From Corynebacterium auriscanis (GTDB lineage: Bacteria; Actinomycetota; Actinomycetes; Mycobacteriales; Mycobacteriaceae): DNA of 64,000 nucleotides. The notes under the pieces are model-generated. The model saw only the letters and a list, made by a program, of their open reading frames with translations, had not been told where the DNA came from and made no database searches. Below, piece by piece: positions 9,516 to 19,328 of the stretch. The translations under genes and the position numbers were made by a program. Every line of letters begins with the position of its first letter. Positions within the stretch are counted from its first letter, which is position 1. Location: the NCBI RefSeq assembly GCF_030408435.1, contig NZ_CP047046.1, positions 664,572-728,571 on the forward strand, in the 5' to 3' direction.

Positions 9516-12500
9516 GCAGCCGGGCGAACCCCAACCCCGCAACAAACACCACAAATTATCACCACAGAATAAGCATTCCGAAAGGCGCACAATGGGAATT
9601 GAGATCGGAACGAGGCAGCAAGCAAAACCGCTGACGAATACCACTCGAACCGGTGGCGAAACGATTCTTGCACATGCCAGCGGCGCGGGCAGGCGTGTGG
9701 CTGTGGCTTTCGTCGCATTTGTGCTGGGCATGACGTTGATGTCCGTTCCCGAGGTGCCGTTTGTGCCGGATCCGCCACAAGCCGACGCACAGACGGGAAA
9801 CACGGCGGCGCCTTCGGTATCGCGGCTCCCTAACAACATGGGTAACTGTAACTTTCGCGCCGGTGATGGCCCCTCAGCGGCTTGGGCCAAGCAATTGTGC
9901 TGGATCGATATGTCCAAAAATGGCGCAAACTTTAACTGGGCCAACGGGGAGCGGGTGACCAGAAAAATCGGCCGGTACACCCTCGCGTTCACCGCGAAGG
10001 TTAATTATGGGCCAGCGGACCGCTTGACAGCTCAAGATCAGTCATGGGCGAACGCAGCTTTTGGCAATTCCAAAGATGGCGTACGAACATTCACCAAATA
10101 TGGTGACGATACCTCTAAGCCATTCCTGTTTGGCAATATGGGTCTTCTAGGTTACAACTTCATTCGTTTTTCCCTAGAAAATATCACGTTGGTAGATGAA
10201 CGCGGGGTGAATGTTCCAAATTTCCGAATCATGATGGCAGATGCGGAAGCAACCACGGAATCGGGCGTGGCCGATGAAATGATCAGTATGGAAAACCGCG
10301 AGGGCAACGTGGAACGCCTTACAAGAATCACACCATCTGGGTTTTCCGACGCGTGTAATGGGATTTACGGGCCAGCAAATGAGCCAGCGAACTGGGGCGC
10401 CGCCGGTTCCAATTTTCGTGATTTCGTTTGTTTCTCGGATAAGGGGGCAGCTCAAACGCCGGGTACGTTCCTAGCTAGTGCTGCAAACCCGAAGAACATT
10501 GATTTCGCACTGGGATCGTCCACGTCAGGCAGCCAGGCGATAGCCTTGGCCATCAATATTGGCCGTGTAGCCGGGTCAGTCTCTTCTGATACAGCCTATG
10601 AGCAGGCCGTTACCGGCCAAGCCACGAAATTCGATATCACCGCTGCCACCCGACAAAACAATGTTGAGAATCCCATTCCTCTGCCGGCAGGCGATTACAC
10701 GACGGCCACCCGAATTCCCGCCGCTGGCACTACTGGAAACGTAGTGGATGATTACGTTTTCCGTTCCAAAGCCACTGGCACCGATGCATCCAAGGCATTT
10801 AGCCGGTACAACCCAGTGTGGACGTGCACGATTGGTGACTCCGCACCGGTGACCATTAAAGAGGGAGCTGTTCCTAATGGTTACTCGCTAATCAAGAACC
10901 AAACAGCTTTCACCAGCGAGCTGGTGGTCGCAGAACGCAGGAATGATCCCACTAACTGCCAGGTCGATTGGCAACCGAAATTCCAGGCTTCCAACTTGCA
11001 ACTGTCAAAAAGTGTTAACGGTACGGCCGCGCTATTCGATGAAGTGCAGTTGCGGACGTTCCAGCTGAACTACAAGTGCACCGATATCAACCAGTTCAGC
11101 TCCGCCTACCCCGATGTGAAACTCACGGGGAGCAAGGTGCTGCAAAAGGGGCAAAGCGCAACGGTTCCTAATTTGCCCTTGGGAACCACGTGCACGATTA
11201 ATGAAACTTTCCCGGATGGTGCCGCTCCCGCTCGTCCCGGTAAGAAACTGACGTTGACGTGGAATACTGGAACGGCTTCAGGTGACCCTTTGCCGACCAC
11301 AACACAAACGCTAGAGCAATCTACTGTTTCAGTGCGTGCCAACAACCAATACGATTACCGAGCTGGAGTACTGCACTTTTCTAAAGAACTGAGTGGGGAT
11401 CCCGTTGGAGACTTCGCCTACCCGCGCCAATACGACTTCGAATTGACGTGTGACGGCACAACGGTGAAGAACCGTCACATTTCATTGAGCATAAATCGCC
11501 AGGGCAGTGGCGTACCCGCGGGCGCCACAGATATTACGGATATCCCCGTTGAGCGCGATTGCTGGTTGAAACCGCTCACTGGTTTGAGTGCGCAGGAAAG
11601 CGCCCGTATTAAATTCGACGGCCGCGAAGTGACGTATGCCGGTAAACCCGTTAGTGCGGACGCGGAAGGCGCTTATCATTTCCGTTTGCCGGATTACGCC
11701 GAAGGGAGCGCTCCCACGCAGGCGGATCTGCACATCAATGCGAAGTATTCCTACCAGCTGCGCGATGTCAAGGTATTTAAGGAACTGGCGGGCAATGCCG
11801 CAGCCTCCCCGGACCTGAAGGGCAAAGCTTTTCCTGTTCAGTACCGGTGTACATGGGGTGGAACGAACAACCCGCAACAGCGTGAGGGAACACTCGATGT
11901 CGTAACACTCGATACTGGAGTGCCCGCTCGGATTAAAAGCATTCCCGTAGGAGCGCGGTGTTTGATTTGGGAGCAGGACACGCCAGAGTTTCGGAACGTA
12001 AAACTCACGAGCACGGAACTAACGTTCGCAGATCCTGGGGATAACATCACCACTTTGACCAATGAACAGGCAAAGGCAACGCCGATCATCACGGTGAATA
12101 CCGATTCATCGGACAGCCAGAATGTCGTCCATGTTCGTAATACCTTCGAACCGAAGCTGGGCAAGGTTCAGTTGAACAAGGCAGTGAATCGGAACGGATT
12201 GTCGGTGAATCTGCCGTCGGAGTACCGGTTTGATTTCGATTGTGGTCCCCGCTCCGTCACACGCGCGAACGGCCAGGTTCTGTTCGTTCCTCTGACCGGA
12301 TCCGTTACGGTCTCTGAGGGTGGAACGGTGCCACTACGGATGAATCTCAATGACCCGGAATTACAAGCACTCGTCAATGATCAAGACGGTAATTTGGGAG
12401 TGCCATACGGGAATGAGTGTGTATTCAGTGAGAAAGCACCGAACCTAGGCGTCACGGGTGTTTTGTGGTCGACCGATGCCGACGGGGCAACGTTTAATGT

Positions 12501-15500
12501 TTCCCAACCGGATGAGACCCGCACAATCACTAATGATTACACCGCCGTTGGCGATGGTCTTTTGATCTCTCAACAGTCCGGTTCCAGTAAGGCCTTCGCG
12601 CGGCGTGTGGCTTACACCGTGTCCTGTACCGCGTCCGATGGGGAAGCCCTAGATCTGGGTGAGTTCGCCCGGATCGAATTGGGAGATGATCCAACGACAG
12701 CAGTTGTGGAAGAAACGTCGGTAATTATCCCTGCTGCGATGGTGCCCGCAGGCAGCACCTGTGACATTGCCGAGGCAGGCCGGGATCCAGGAACCCGACC
12801 GAAACTCAATGGCCAGCAAGGTGATTTCCCGATTGACCGTGACTCCACCGTCACCACATTGGATGAAAACGTGACGGGCGAGCCGCAGGTCTTTAACGAC
12901 CTCGCACCTATCCGGAAGCGTGTGGACGTGGGAACCCAATCCTCGGTTCTCATCAGCCACGATTACGACTTCATATACACGAATATCACCGGTACCAAAT
13001 CCGTGGAATTCGATGGCGGTTACATTTCCCCAGCCCGTCAAGAGGTTAAGCGGAATCGCCAGTTCAATGTTTCTATCTCTTGCCTATTGCCGGATAGTGC
13101 TGATACGCCTACGACCGACTCTGGTGTAGTTTCTGCCTCCACATCACTAGATTTTGGTGCTTTCCCCGTGGGATCGGACTGTTCTGCAACTGAGGGGGCA
13201 ACAACGACTGCAGCTGGTATTTCGGTGAAGCAGGAAGTGTCTGCCAATGGAGCGCCTAAAACTGAAAAGAAGCAGGAATTCGATGTGGCCCGTGGAGAAA
13301 ACACGATTGCGTTTACGAATACGTATTCGCGCCGGCTGTCCGACGTGAAACTGAATAAGATTGCCCGTTTGCCCGCAGCGGTTGAGGAGCAATACAAGGC
13401 AGCCGGGAAAACGCCCGGTTTCTACACGCACACATTTGATATGGACTGTCGTGACCCCGAAACCGGAGATGGCTCCCAAGGATTCCTGCTGGGCACCTTC
13501 ACCGGCACCATCACAGGTCCCGGAACCACCACCTTTAAGGGAGTGCCGGTCGGTGCTGATTGCCACATTCGTGGCGATAAGTTTGGTGACCTCAACCTGG
13601 AGCTGGAGGACAAGGACGGTACCTTGTTGAAGGCAACGCTACGGCCGCGCCAGGTCAGCTGGGTCGTGGACCAAAACGACGGTACGGCTTTGATAGACAA
13701 GGACTTGGCCGACGGTATTACCGAATCGCAATATTTCCTCACCGTCGACGGCGGGGCGGATGGCCAGGTGAATAACGTAGTGGATTTGACGAACTATTAT
13801 GAATACGTCACCACCAAGATCAAAATGTCGAAGGCGGTCATTGGGCGCCAAGGGGATCTGGATTTGTTGAACCCACGGCAGGAATTTGATTTCACCATGC
13901 AGTGTAAGGGCGTGGGTTACCAGTACTCCGAACTGGCGTCAGATGGCAAGCGCATTGAGAATGCCATCTTCTTGAATAATGGTTTCACGGGCTATGCCGA
14001 CGCAGGAAACGGTAGTGTTTCGCGCACCTACACATCGCCGGAAGTAGCCGTGCCAGCAGGTGCCTTCTGTACATTTGAAGAAACGCCCCCAAGGGGGACA
14101 CCTCAGGAATTGCAGGTGAGCGTCGCGAAGCCGAAAATCGCCAAATACGCTGGATCGACTGAAGATGCTCCCGTGGAATCGTGGGATTTCGTTAATCGGT
14201 ACGAGCGCCGTACGACTCCGGTGAGGGTCAGCATCAACCAAACTGGATACCTGCAAGGAATCGATCCGAATGGTTACACCGCCAAGTTCACGTGTAAGGA
14301 TCCGCAAGGTAGTACGTTCACCAAGACGATGACCACGGCAGAAACCCCGGTTGGTGCATCGGTAGCAACCGCTGCCCCCGCTCCAGGTGGATTCATTGTG
14401 GATTTGCCGGTGGGCGTGGATTGCACCATGGATCTCACCGATAGCCCCGCACTCGCTCCGCGTACGCAACTAGCGGTAACGGCGGGAGCCCGAACCCCGG
14501 CAACCCAGTTCAACTCATGGATTAGGGATGCTGCTGGCGAGGGAGCTCCGTCGACACCATTGTCGAGGATCGCGCCCGCAACGGTGACCGAGGCCCAGAA
14601 GAACCGTCAGTACACGTTCAACGTTCCCGCGGACTTGTCGTCCACGGAAACGGAACTAGTTGTTGGCGCGGAAAACCACAACTTCCGCGGCGTGGCGGAT
14701 GTGACGTTCACCAAGACCTCAGCAGGTAATGCCGGAGAAGGCGCAACGTTCGAATTCCAGCAAACGTGCTCGCAGAATGACCCGACATTTACGCTGAAGA
14801 CGGGTGAGAGTCGGACGTTCACGTCCGTGCCCATTGACTCGCCATGCTTTGTTCAGGAAACCAACGATGGTGTTGCAGAATCGAATCCCATCCTCAACGT
14901 GACTCAACATGGCGCGCGTATCGCTAATCCCACAGTGGAACAAGCACCTGCACCGGCACCGGCGCCTGGCGAACCGTTGGAGGAGAACCTGCGAAGAGTC
15001 AATTTCAACGTGATGCCGGTTGAGTCGGCCACCGACCTGTCTACCCAGGGTGCCGAGTGGTCTCTCACTGCACAGAACAGCTTCCCGGGTGTGCAGGTCG
15101 ATAAGAAGATCGACGGTTCGCCCATTAGCTCTATCACGGGAGCAGTGGCGGATACCGCGGTTCTTCCAGATGATGCCACATCGATGAGGATGCACTACAC
15201 CATCACGAACACAGGCGCACAATCCCTGAGCGGCTTCGCGCTCAAAGATCCATCGCTTGCTGGGCGGAAGATTACCAATACCGCGGGCACTACCCTCACA
15301 GTCCCAGACTCAGGGGTTATCGATCCAGGGTTCTGCCAGCTGGCCACCTTGCAACTTGCCAGCGGTAACGCGCACGAGTGCGTTTTTGACGTGGAGATTA
15401 CCGAACCCACGGACTCGTTCTTCAGCTACCGGGGTGAGGTGACGGTCACCGCGAATGCCAGCGATGAGGCCGGCGCAGTCTCCAGCACGGACACGTATGG

Positions 15501-15765
15501 TGCAATCCGTTTGCAGAAGGCCATCGGTTGGATGCTGCCGGATACGGGTGCACAGACGTTGTTGATTGTCATTCTGCTGGGCCTCCTCGCCCTAGCTTAT
15601 GGTCTCTACCGTTACTTCCGACGCCGCGACGATGACGAGGGCGAGGAATTTGCGGACAACGGTCCCATCGACCCAGATAGCAATGACAACCTCGACAACG
15701 CCGGTGCCGCGTCACAGTGGAATGACGGTCTGGATTCCCAACAGGGTTACGATGGGCAGCGATGA
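9508..15765 (+). CDS. Giant LPXTG tip adhesin with repeated DUF5979-like domains
   Basis: A 2085-residue surface protein. A signal peptide ends near DAQTG at about residue 95; the start at 9508 has a good GGAGG, and an ATG at 9592 would shorten the N-region. Residues of about 110-400 form a distinct globular head, perhaps ligand-binding. A long array of Ig-like modules of about 100-130 residues follows. Each starts with a phrase such as LSKSV, LNKAV or MSKAV, contains a paired cysteine segment and ends in a short NxY or NTY. This pattern matches DUF5979-type stalk repeats. The sorting signal is LPDTG at 2010-2014, then a helix and an acidic tail of about 45 residues, unusually long. The position in the operon suggests the SpaC/SpaF-like tip. 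Confidence 0.9.
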   Translation: MNRQPGEPQPRNKHHKLSPQNKHSERRTMGIEIGTRQQAKPLTNTTRTGGETILAHASGAGRRVAVAFVAFVLGMTLMSVPEVPFVPDPPQADAQTGNTAAPSVSRLPNNMGNCNFRAGDGPSAAWAKQLCWIDMSKNGANFNWANGERVTRKIGRYTLAFTAKVNYGPADRLTAQDQSWANAAFGNSKDGVRTFTKYGDDTSKPFLFGNMGLLGYNFIRFSLENITLVDERGVNVPNFRIMMADAEATTESGVADEMISMENREGNVERLTRITPSGFSDACNGIYGPANEPANWGAAGSNFRDFVCFSDKGAAQTPGTFLASAANPKNIDFALGSSTSGSQAIALAINIGRVAGSVSSDTAYEQAVTGQATKFDITAATRQNNVENPIPLPAGDYTTATRIPAAGTTGNVVDDYVFRSKATGTDASKAFSRYNPVWTCTIGDSAPVTIKEGAVPNGYSLIKNQTAFTSELVVAERRNDPTNCQVDWQPKFQASNLQLSKSVNGTAALFDEVQLRTFQLNYKCTDINQFSSAYPDVKLTGSKVLQKGQSATVPNLPLGTTCTINETFPDGAAPARPGKKLTLTWNTGTASGDPLPTTTQTLEQSTVSVRANNQYDYRAGVLHFSKELSGDPVGDFAYPRQYDFELTCDGTTVKNRHISLSINRQGSGVPAGATDITDIPVERDCWLKPLTGLSAQESARIKFDGREVTYAGKPVSADAEGAYHFRLPDYAEGSAPTQADLHINAKYSYQLRDVKVFKELAGNAAASPDLKGKAFPVQYRCTWGGTNNPQQREGTLDVVTLDTGVPARIKSIPVGARCLIWEQDTPEFRNVKLTSTELTFADPGDNITTLTNEQAKATPIITVNTDSSDSQNVVHVRNTFEPKLGKVQLNKAVNRNGLSVNLPSEYRFDFDCGPRSVTRANGQVLFVPLTGSVTVSEGGTVPLRMNLNDPELQALVNDQDGNLGVPYGNECVFSEKAPNLGVTGVLWSTDADGATFNVSQPDETRTITNDYTAVGDGLLISQQSGSSKAFARRVAYTVSCTASDGEALDLGEFARIELGDDPTTAVVEETSVIIPAAMVPAGSTCDIAEAGRDPGTRPKLNGQQGDFPIDRDSTVTTLDENVTGEPQVFNDLAPIRKRVDVGTQSSVLISHDYDFIYTNITGTKSVEFDGGYISPARQEVKRNRQFNVSISCLLPDSADTPTTDSGVVSASTSLDFGAFPVGSDCSATEGATTTAAGISVKQEVSANGAPKTEKKQEFDVARGENTIAFTNTYSRRLSDVKLNKIARLPAAVEEQYKAAGKTPGFYTHTFDMDCRDPETGDGSQGFLLGTFTGTITGPGTTTFKGVPVGADCHIRGDKFGDLNLELEDKDGTLLKATLRPRQVSWVVDQNDGTALIDKDLADGITESQYFLTVDGGADGQVNNVVDLTNYYEYVTTKIKMSKAVIGRQGDLDLLNPRQEFDFTMQCKGVGYQYSELASDGKRIENAIFLNNGFTGYADAGNGSVSRTYTSPEVAVPAGAFCTFEETPPRGTPQELQVSVAKPKIAKYAGSTEDAPVESWDFVNRYERRTTPVRVSINQTGYLQGIDPNGYTAKFTCKDPQGSTFTKTMTTAETPVGASVATAAPAPGGFIVDLPVGVDCTMDLTDSPALAPRTQLAVTAGARTPATQFNSWIRDAAGEGAPSTPLSRIAPATVTEAQKNRQYTFNVPADLSSTETELVVGAENHNFRGVADVTFTKTSAGNAGEGATFEFQQTCSQNDPTFTLKTGESRTFTSVPIDSPCFVQETNDGVAESNPILNVTQHGARIANPTVEQAPAPAPAPGEPLEENLRRVNFNVMPVESATDLSTQGAEWSLTAQNSFPGVQVDKKIDGSPISSITGAVADTAVLPDDATSMRMHYTITNTGAQSLSGFALKDPSLAGRKITNTAGTTLTVPDSGVIDPGFCQLATLQLASGNAHECVFDVEITEPTDSFFSYRGEVTVTANASDEAGAVSSTDTYGAIRLQKAIGWMLPDTGAQTLLIVILLGLLALAYGLYRYFRRRDDDEGEEFADNGPIDPDSNDNLDNAGAASQWNDGLDSQQGYDGQR

Positions 15766-16742
15766 CCACTGATTTCCCGGATGCGCACGCTCGGGCCCCG
15801 CATGAGGGGCTCGGCGTAGCGCAGCCCAAGCGGAAGAAGCGGAAAGCGGGTAAGCGCCGGCGAGATCTCTTTTGGATCTTGTTGGGCGTGGTGATCTTGC
15901 TATATCCGCTCGTCGCCACGCTGTATAACGACTGGCAGCTCAACAACCAGGCGCAGAAGTATTCCCAAGATGTGGAGAGCATCAAACCCCCGCAGCTCAC
16001 GGAGCACTATCTGCAGCAAGCGCGGGAATACAATGCTTTCTTGGCGCGGCAAGGTCACCACGCGCGCCCAGCGCGGCAAGGGGATGAGGGCTTTGATCGT
16101 TACATGAGCACCCTCAACCCTCCCGAGACAGGCGGGGTGATGGCGAGGCTTCGGATCCCGGCCATTGATGTGGACTTGCCGGTGTATCACACGACGAATT
16201 CCAGCGTGCTGTACAAGGGCGTGGGCCACATGTATGGCTCTGATTTGCCGGTTGGTGGAGATGGAACAAACTCCTTGCTATCGGCCCACACCGGGATGGT
16301 CAACGCATCCATGTTCGATAATCTCCGCAAACTCAAAGATGGTGATGAAGTGTTTGTGGAAGTGATGGGCGAGAAGCTGAAGTACAAGGTGCACGGCCAG
16401 AAGGTGGTGAAACCAGAGCAATGGCAGCAGGTCACCTACGAAAAAGGCAAAGACAAGCTGACCATGGTGACATGTACCCCCTATGGCATCAATACCGATC
16501 GTTTGCTGGTTAACGCCGAGAGGGTGCCGATGGATAACCCCAATGAACCAGCCGACAAGTGGAGACCGGTGCTGTCCTGGTGGATGATTGTGGACCTCAT
16601 TGTTATCGCACTCGTTCTTCTTTTAGTGGGATGGCGAGAGTTCGGAGCGCGGCGTCGGAAAAAGAAAAAACAACAGCTGAAGAATCAAGGAGACAAAGGC
16701 CACAGGCCATTCGGGCTGAACTACCTAGGACGGCAAGGGTGA
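15762..16742 (+). CDS. Class C sortase, second copy, without the usual lid motif
   Basis: 326 residues, overlapping the adhesin stop by ATGA. It has the class C layout: N-terminal helix (LLGVVILLYP), sortase beta-barrel, C-terminal helix and a very basic tail. The catalytic residues are His176 (AHTG), Cys238 (TMVTCTPYG) and Arg247. The segment between the first helix and the barrel, where the first sortase carries Asp-Pro-Trp, reads RQGHHARPARQGDEG here and has no DP-aromatic lid. It may join the tip adhesin to the shaft or work with different specificity. That division of labour is inferred from two-sortase Spa loci, not shown here. Confidence 0.92.
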   Translation: MTTDFPDAHARAPHEGLGVAQPKRKKRKAGKRRRDLFWILLGVVILLYPLVATLYNDWQLNNQAQKYSQDVESIKPPQLTEHYLQQAREYNAFLARQGHHARPARQGDEGFDRYMSTLNPPETGGVMARLRIPAIDVDLPVYHTTNSSVLYKGVGHMYGSDLPVGGDGTNSLLSAHTGMVNASMFDNLRKLKDGDEVFVEVMGEKLKYKVHGQKVVKPEQWQQVTYEKGKDKLTMVTCTPYGINTDRLLVNAERVPMDNPNEPADKWRPVLSWWMIVDLIVIALVLLLVGWREFGARRRKKKKQQLKNQGDKGHRPFGLNYLGRQG

Positions 16743-16948
16743 TGGCGGTAAACTCTGTGGCAGATATCCCCTTCTAACCGTCCACTACTAACTGTCCTTC
16801 ACAGACCCCGCGCTGTCGTTGACTACACAAATGCGAAAAACGCGCTGAAGCTCCATCGGCATCGGCCTATTCGCTGTCACGAGCAAGACGTAGTTGGGAG
16901 CATGGCGTGCGGGACCGTTAGCGAGGAGCAGGAGACCGAAAGTTTGCC

Positions 16949-17599
16949 ATGACTGAAACACCAGCCGCCGCAGTGGCCACAAACACCGCACCCACGGCTT
17001 CCAGTGCCCCCGCCACCACCTTGGATCGCTCGGCACGGGGACTGCCCGCCTCGCGTGGTTTTGCCATCCTCATGTTGGTCTTGGCCGCGATTGGTCTGTG
17101 GTTTTCCACCCTGATCATGTACGACAAGATCAAGTTAGTCTTGGATTCCAGCTTTACCCCTGCCTGCACCTTAAACGATGTGGTGTCGTGTTCCGACGTG
17201 ATGGCTTCCAGCCAAGCCAGTGCCTTTGGGTTTCCGAACCCCTTTATCGGCATGATCGGCTTCCCTGTGGTGATGACTATCGCCGTGGTGTTGCTGGTGG
17301 GCGCCCGTTTGCCGCGGTGGCTGTGGTGGAGCGTTGTCGTGGGGCTGGGCCTAGCTGTTGTCTTCGTCCACTGGCTGGCCTTCCAAGCGATCTTCAACAT
17401 TGTGGCTCTGTGCCCTTGGTGCATGGTCGTGTGGTCGGTCACCCTGCCACTGTTTGTCATGTCGCTGACACATACGGTTCGTCAGTCTCGACGCCAACGC
17501 GGTCAACCCACCGCGGAAGGCATTGGGGTGCCGCTGGCCATCACCCTCGTGTGGTACGTGGGCTTTGCCGCGGTTATCGCTATGCAGTTTCTGATGTAG
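16949..17599 (+). CDS. Vitamin K epoxide reductase (VKOR) family membrane protein
   Basis: 216 residues with about five transmembrane helices. The active-site CPWC lies at 155-158 near the end of a helix, and the loop pair Cys73 and Cys81 (PACTLNDVVSCSDV) matches the shuttle cysteines of bacterial VKOR homologues. In actinobacteria this enzyme passes electrons from oxidised DsbA-like proteins to quinone, so it drives disulfide formation outside the membrane. Sortase-assembled pilins and the nearby adhesin, with many paired cysteines, are plausible clients. This link is inferred only from proximity. The ATG lies after CGAAAGTTTGCC, a weak ribosome binding site. Confidence 0.88.
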   Translation: MTETPAAAVATNTAPTASSAPATTLDRSARGLPASRGFAILMLVLAAIGLWFSTLIMYDKIKLVLDSSFTPACTLNDVVSCSDVMASSQASAFGFPNPFIGMIGFPVVMTIAVVLLVGARLPRWLWWSVVVGLGLAVVFVHWLAFQAIFNIVALCPWCMVVWSVTLPLFVMSLTHTVRQSRRQRGQPTAEGIGVPLAITLVWYVGFAAVIAMQFLM

Positions 17600-17650
17600 T
17601 TGACTAAATGGGAATTCCCGGGCGAGCCGTTAGTTAACGGGGTTCCACTG

Positions 17651-18538
17651 CTACTCCCTCCACCACGTGTCATGAGGTGTGGCGGGTGTGGTGCGCTTAT
17701 GACGGGATGTGAACCACAAGTGCTCGATTCTTGCTGCCGCCTCATCGGAGACTCCCTCGCCTTGCAAGTAGGCATCGATGTCGGTGTATCGCACACCGAG
17801 GGCTTCCTCATCGGGCAGCGCTGGTCGGTCTTCTTCTAGATCGGCAGTGGGGACTTTCTTCCACGTCGTCTCGGGCGCGTCCAATTCACGCAGCATCGCC
17901 GCTCCTTGGTTCTTCGTGAGGCCTGCTAGCGGAACTACGTCGGCAGCGCCGTCACCGTGTTTGGTGTAAAACCCAGTAACGGCTTCGGCGGCGTGATCGG
18001 TGCCGATGACCAACAATCCGCGTTGTCCCGCGATGGCGTACTGCGCGATCATGCGCTGCCGAGCTTTCACGTTGCCCTTGTTGAAATCGGTGATGTTGTC
18101 GATATCCAAAGCAGTAGCCGTAGCCGCCGCCATCGCATCTGTGGAGTCTTCGATATTGACAACAACTGATTCGCTTGGCTGAATGAACTGCAAAGCAATC
18201 TGTGCATCGTCCTCGTCGGCCTGCACGCCATAGGGGAGGCGGACAGCTATAAAAGTTGCTGGTGTGGGGGAGGAAGGATCGGTGTGTGGATCTGCCTCCG
18301 CCCACCCGGCTTGTTCCTCGTTGAATTGTTCCACTGCCATCTGAGCCAGCTTTCCCGCCAGCGTGGAATCCTGTCCGCCCGAGATGCCCAACACGTAACC
18401 CTTGGCGCGAGTCTTTTTTAGGTAGTCGACCAGAAACTTCACCCTAGTGGTGATTTCTTGGGCGGGTTCAATAGTTGGGCGGGTGTGAAGTTCCTCGATA
18501 ATTCGCCTTTGAAGAGGGCGGGGGTCAGTGGTGGACAT
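17651..18538 (-). CDS. nadE: NH3-dependent NAD+ synthetase
   Basis: 295 residues of the short, ammonia-dependent NadE type, without a glutaminase domain. It converts deamido-NAD+ to NAD+ with ATP and ammonia. The PP-loop ATP-binding motif SGGQDST is at 53-59. The KNQGA and [16 protein letters not shown] segments match the C-terminal region that closes over the substrate. It is convergent with the VKOR gene and divergent from rpmJ. A pncB gene elsewhere in the window supplies the same salvage pathway. Confidence 0.95.
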   Translation of the reverse strand: MSTTDPRPLQRRIIEELHTRPTIEPAQEITTRVKFLVDYLKKTRAKGYVLGISGGQDSTLAGKLAQMAVEQFNEEQAGWAEADPHTDPSSPTPATFIAVRLPYGVQADEDDAQIALQFIQPSESVVVNIEDSTDAMAAATATALDIDNITDFNKGNVKARQRMIAQYAIAGQRGLLVIGTDHAAEAVTGFYTKHGDGAADVVPLAGLTKNQGAAMLRELDAPETTWKKVPTADLEEDRPALPDEEALGVRYTDIDAYLQGEGVSDEAAARIEHLWFTSRHKRTTPATPHDTWWRE

Positions 18539-18762
18539 TGTGTAACCTTTCGGCGAGAGAACAATCGGGCCCGTGGCTCCGGTTTTGGATTATGTCAGGC
18601 TATCGCGTAATATCATCGCTTGTGTTTGTGCTGAACACCTTAGCGCACACCGGAGCTACCTTTCATAGTGGTAAGCCCCGTCGCGGTTCCCGAAACCCCT
18701 TGTGAGTTGTAGTTGGAACTGGGTGTTGAGCTGAAAGTCGTCGATGAAGAAAGGAGCGCCCG

Positions 18763-18885
18763 ATGAAGGTCCGCAAGTCCCTTCGGTCGCTGAAGAACAA
18801 GCCGGGCGCCCAGGTCGTTCGTCGCCACGGTAAGGTCTACGTGATCAACAAGAAGGATCCACGCTTCAAGGCTCGTCAGGGCTAA
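18763..18885 (+). CDS. rpmJ: 50S ribosomal protein L36, cysteine-free paralogue
   Basis: A 40-residue protein beginning [13 protein letters not shown] and ending ARQG. It aligns with the YkgO-type L36 family and lacks all the zinc-binding cysteines of the canonical C+ form. In many bacteria the C- form replaces the zinc form under zinc limitation. In corynebacteria it is a standard gene. AAGGAG lies eight bases before the ATG, and a good terminator follows. Confidence 0.93.
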   Translation: MKVRKSLRSLKNKPGAQVVRRHGKVYVINKKDPRFKARQG

Positions 18886-18943
18886 GTGAATTCTTGGACA
18901 GTCCGTTTTACGGGATGTCTTTCTGCCTCCGCTGTGAGGCTTG

Positions 18944-18985
18944 AAACTCTCGTCACACTCGCAATGGGTGTGGCGAGAGTTTTTG
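18944..18985 (+). terminator. Rho-independent terminator after rpmJ
   Basis: Inverted arms AACTCTCG-CACAC and GTGTG-CGAGAGTT, with one mismatched base in each arm, are followed by TTTTTG. The hairpin lies about 60 bases after the rpmJ stop. Confidence 0.85.
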
Positions 18986-19004
18986 TTTACTGGGGGCTGG
19001 TGGG

Positions 19005-19208
19005 GGTGACTGGATAATGAGGCAGAGATAGTGGGAGGGGTGATGGCTGTGTGCTGGTGGGTGTGGTGACTGGGTAATGGGGCAGAGGTAGTGGGAGAGG
19101 GGTGACTGGGTAATGAGGCAGAGGTAGTGGGAGAGGGGTGACTGGGTAATGGGGCAGAGGTAGTGGGAGAGGGGTGACTGGGTAATGAGGCAGCGACAGT
19201 GGGGGGTG
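19005..19208. repeat. 36-bp tandem repeat array (VNTR-like)
   Basis: Units starting GGTGACTGGGTAATG recur at 19065, 19101, 19137 and 19173 with an exact period of 36. A diverged unit lies at 19005, separated from the array by a 24-bp spacer. Units differ at a few positions (GGGGCAG or GAGGCAG; GAGGTAG or GCGACAG). The array lies between the rpmJ terminator and the nrdHIE promoter region. On the minus strand it could be read as a 12-residue Ser/Pro/His repeat, but that frame runs through rpmJ and I do not treat it as a gene. Confidence 0.9.
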
Positions 19209-19274
19209 GATGCTGGTGAAGGTGTGCGGCGGGTGAGGTTGCCATGGGCCGGAATTACAAGAATGTTTTTCTTA

Positions 19275-19290
19275 GTTCAATATGTAGTGG
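19275..19290 (+). promoter_or_regulatory. Candidate NrdR box 1
   Basis: GTTCAATATGTAGTGG matches the core of the NrdR consensus (CwAtATaTwGtg) at nearly every position. It lies about 300 bases before nrdH and pairs with a second box. Confidence 0.55.
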
Positions 19291-19328
19291 CGCGGCTGAT
19301 ATGCCACCTGCGAATTCCCTCGTTGTAA

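Noticed and set aside
9508..15765. A von Willebrand type A domain with a MIDAS motif in the tip protein, as in some pilus tip adhesins
   Set aside because: I found no DxSxS arrangement or the later Thr/Asp residues in the N-terminal head, so I do not claim this domain.
19005..19208. The 36-bp repeats as a CRISPR array
   Set aside because: The units are directly adjacent with no unique spacers of similar length and there are no cas genes, so it is a minisatellite.
18640..19245. A 201-residue minus-strand frame with 12-residue Ser/Pro/His repeats
   Set aside because: The frame exists because the 36-bp repeat is a multiple of three. It runs through rpmJ on the opposite strand, has no ribosome binding site and no known domain.
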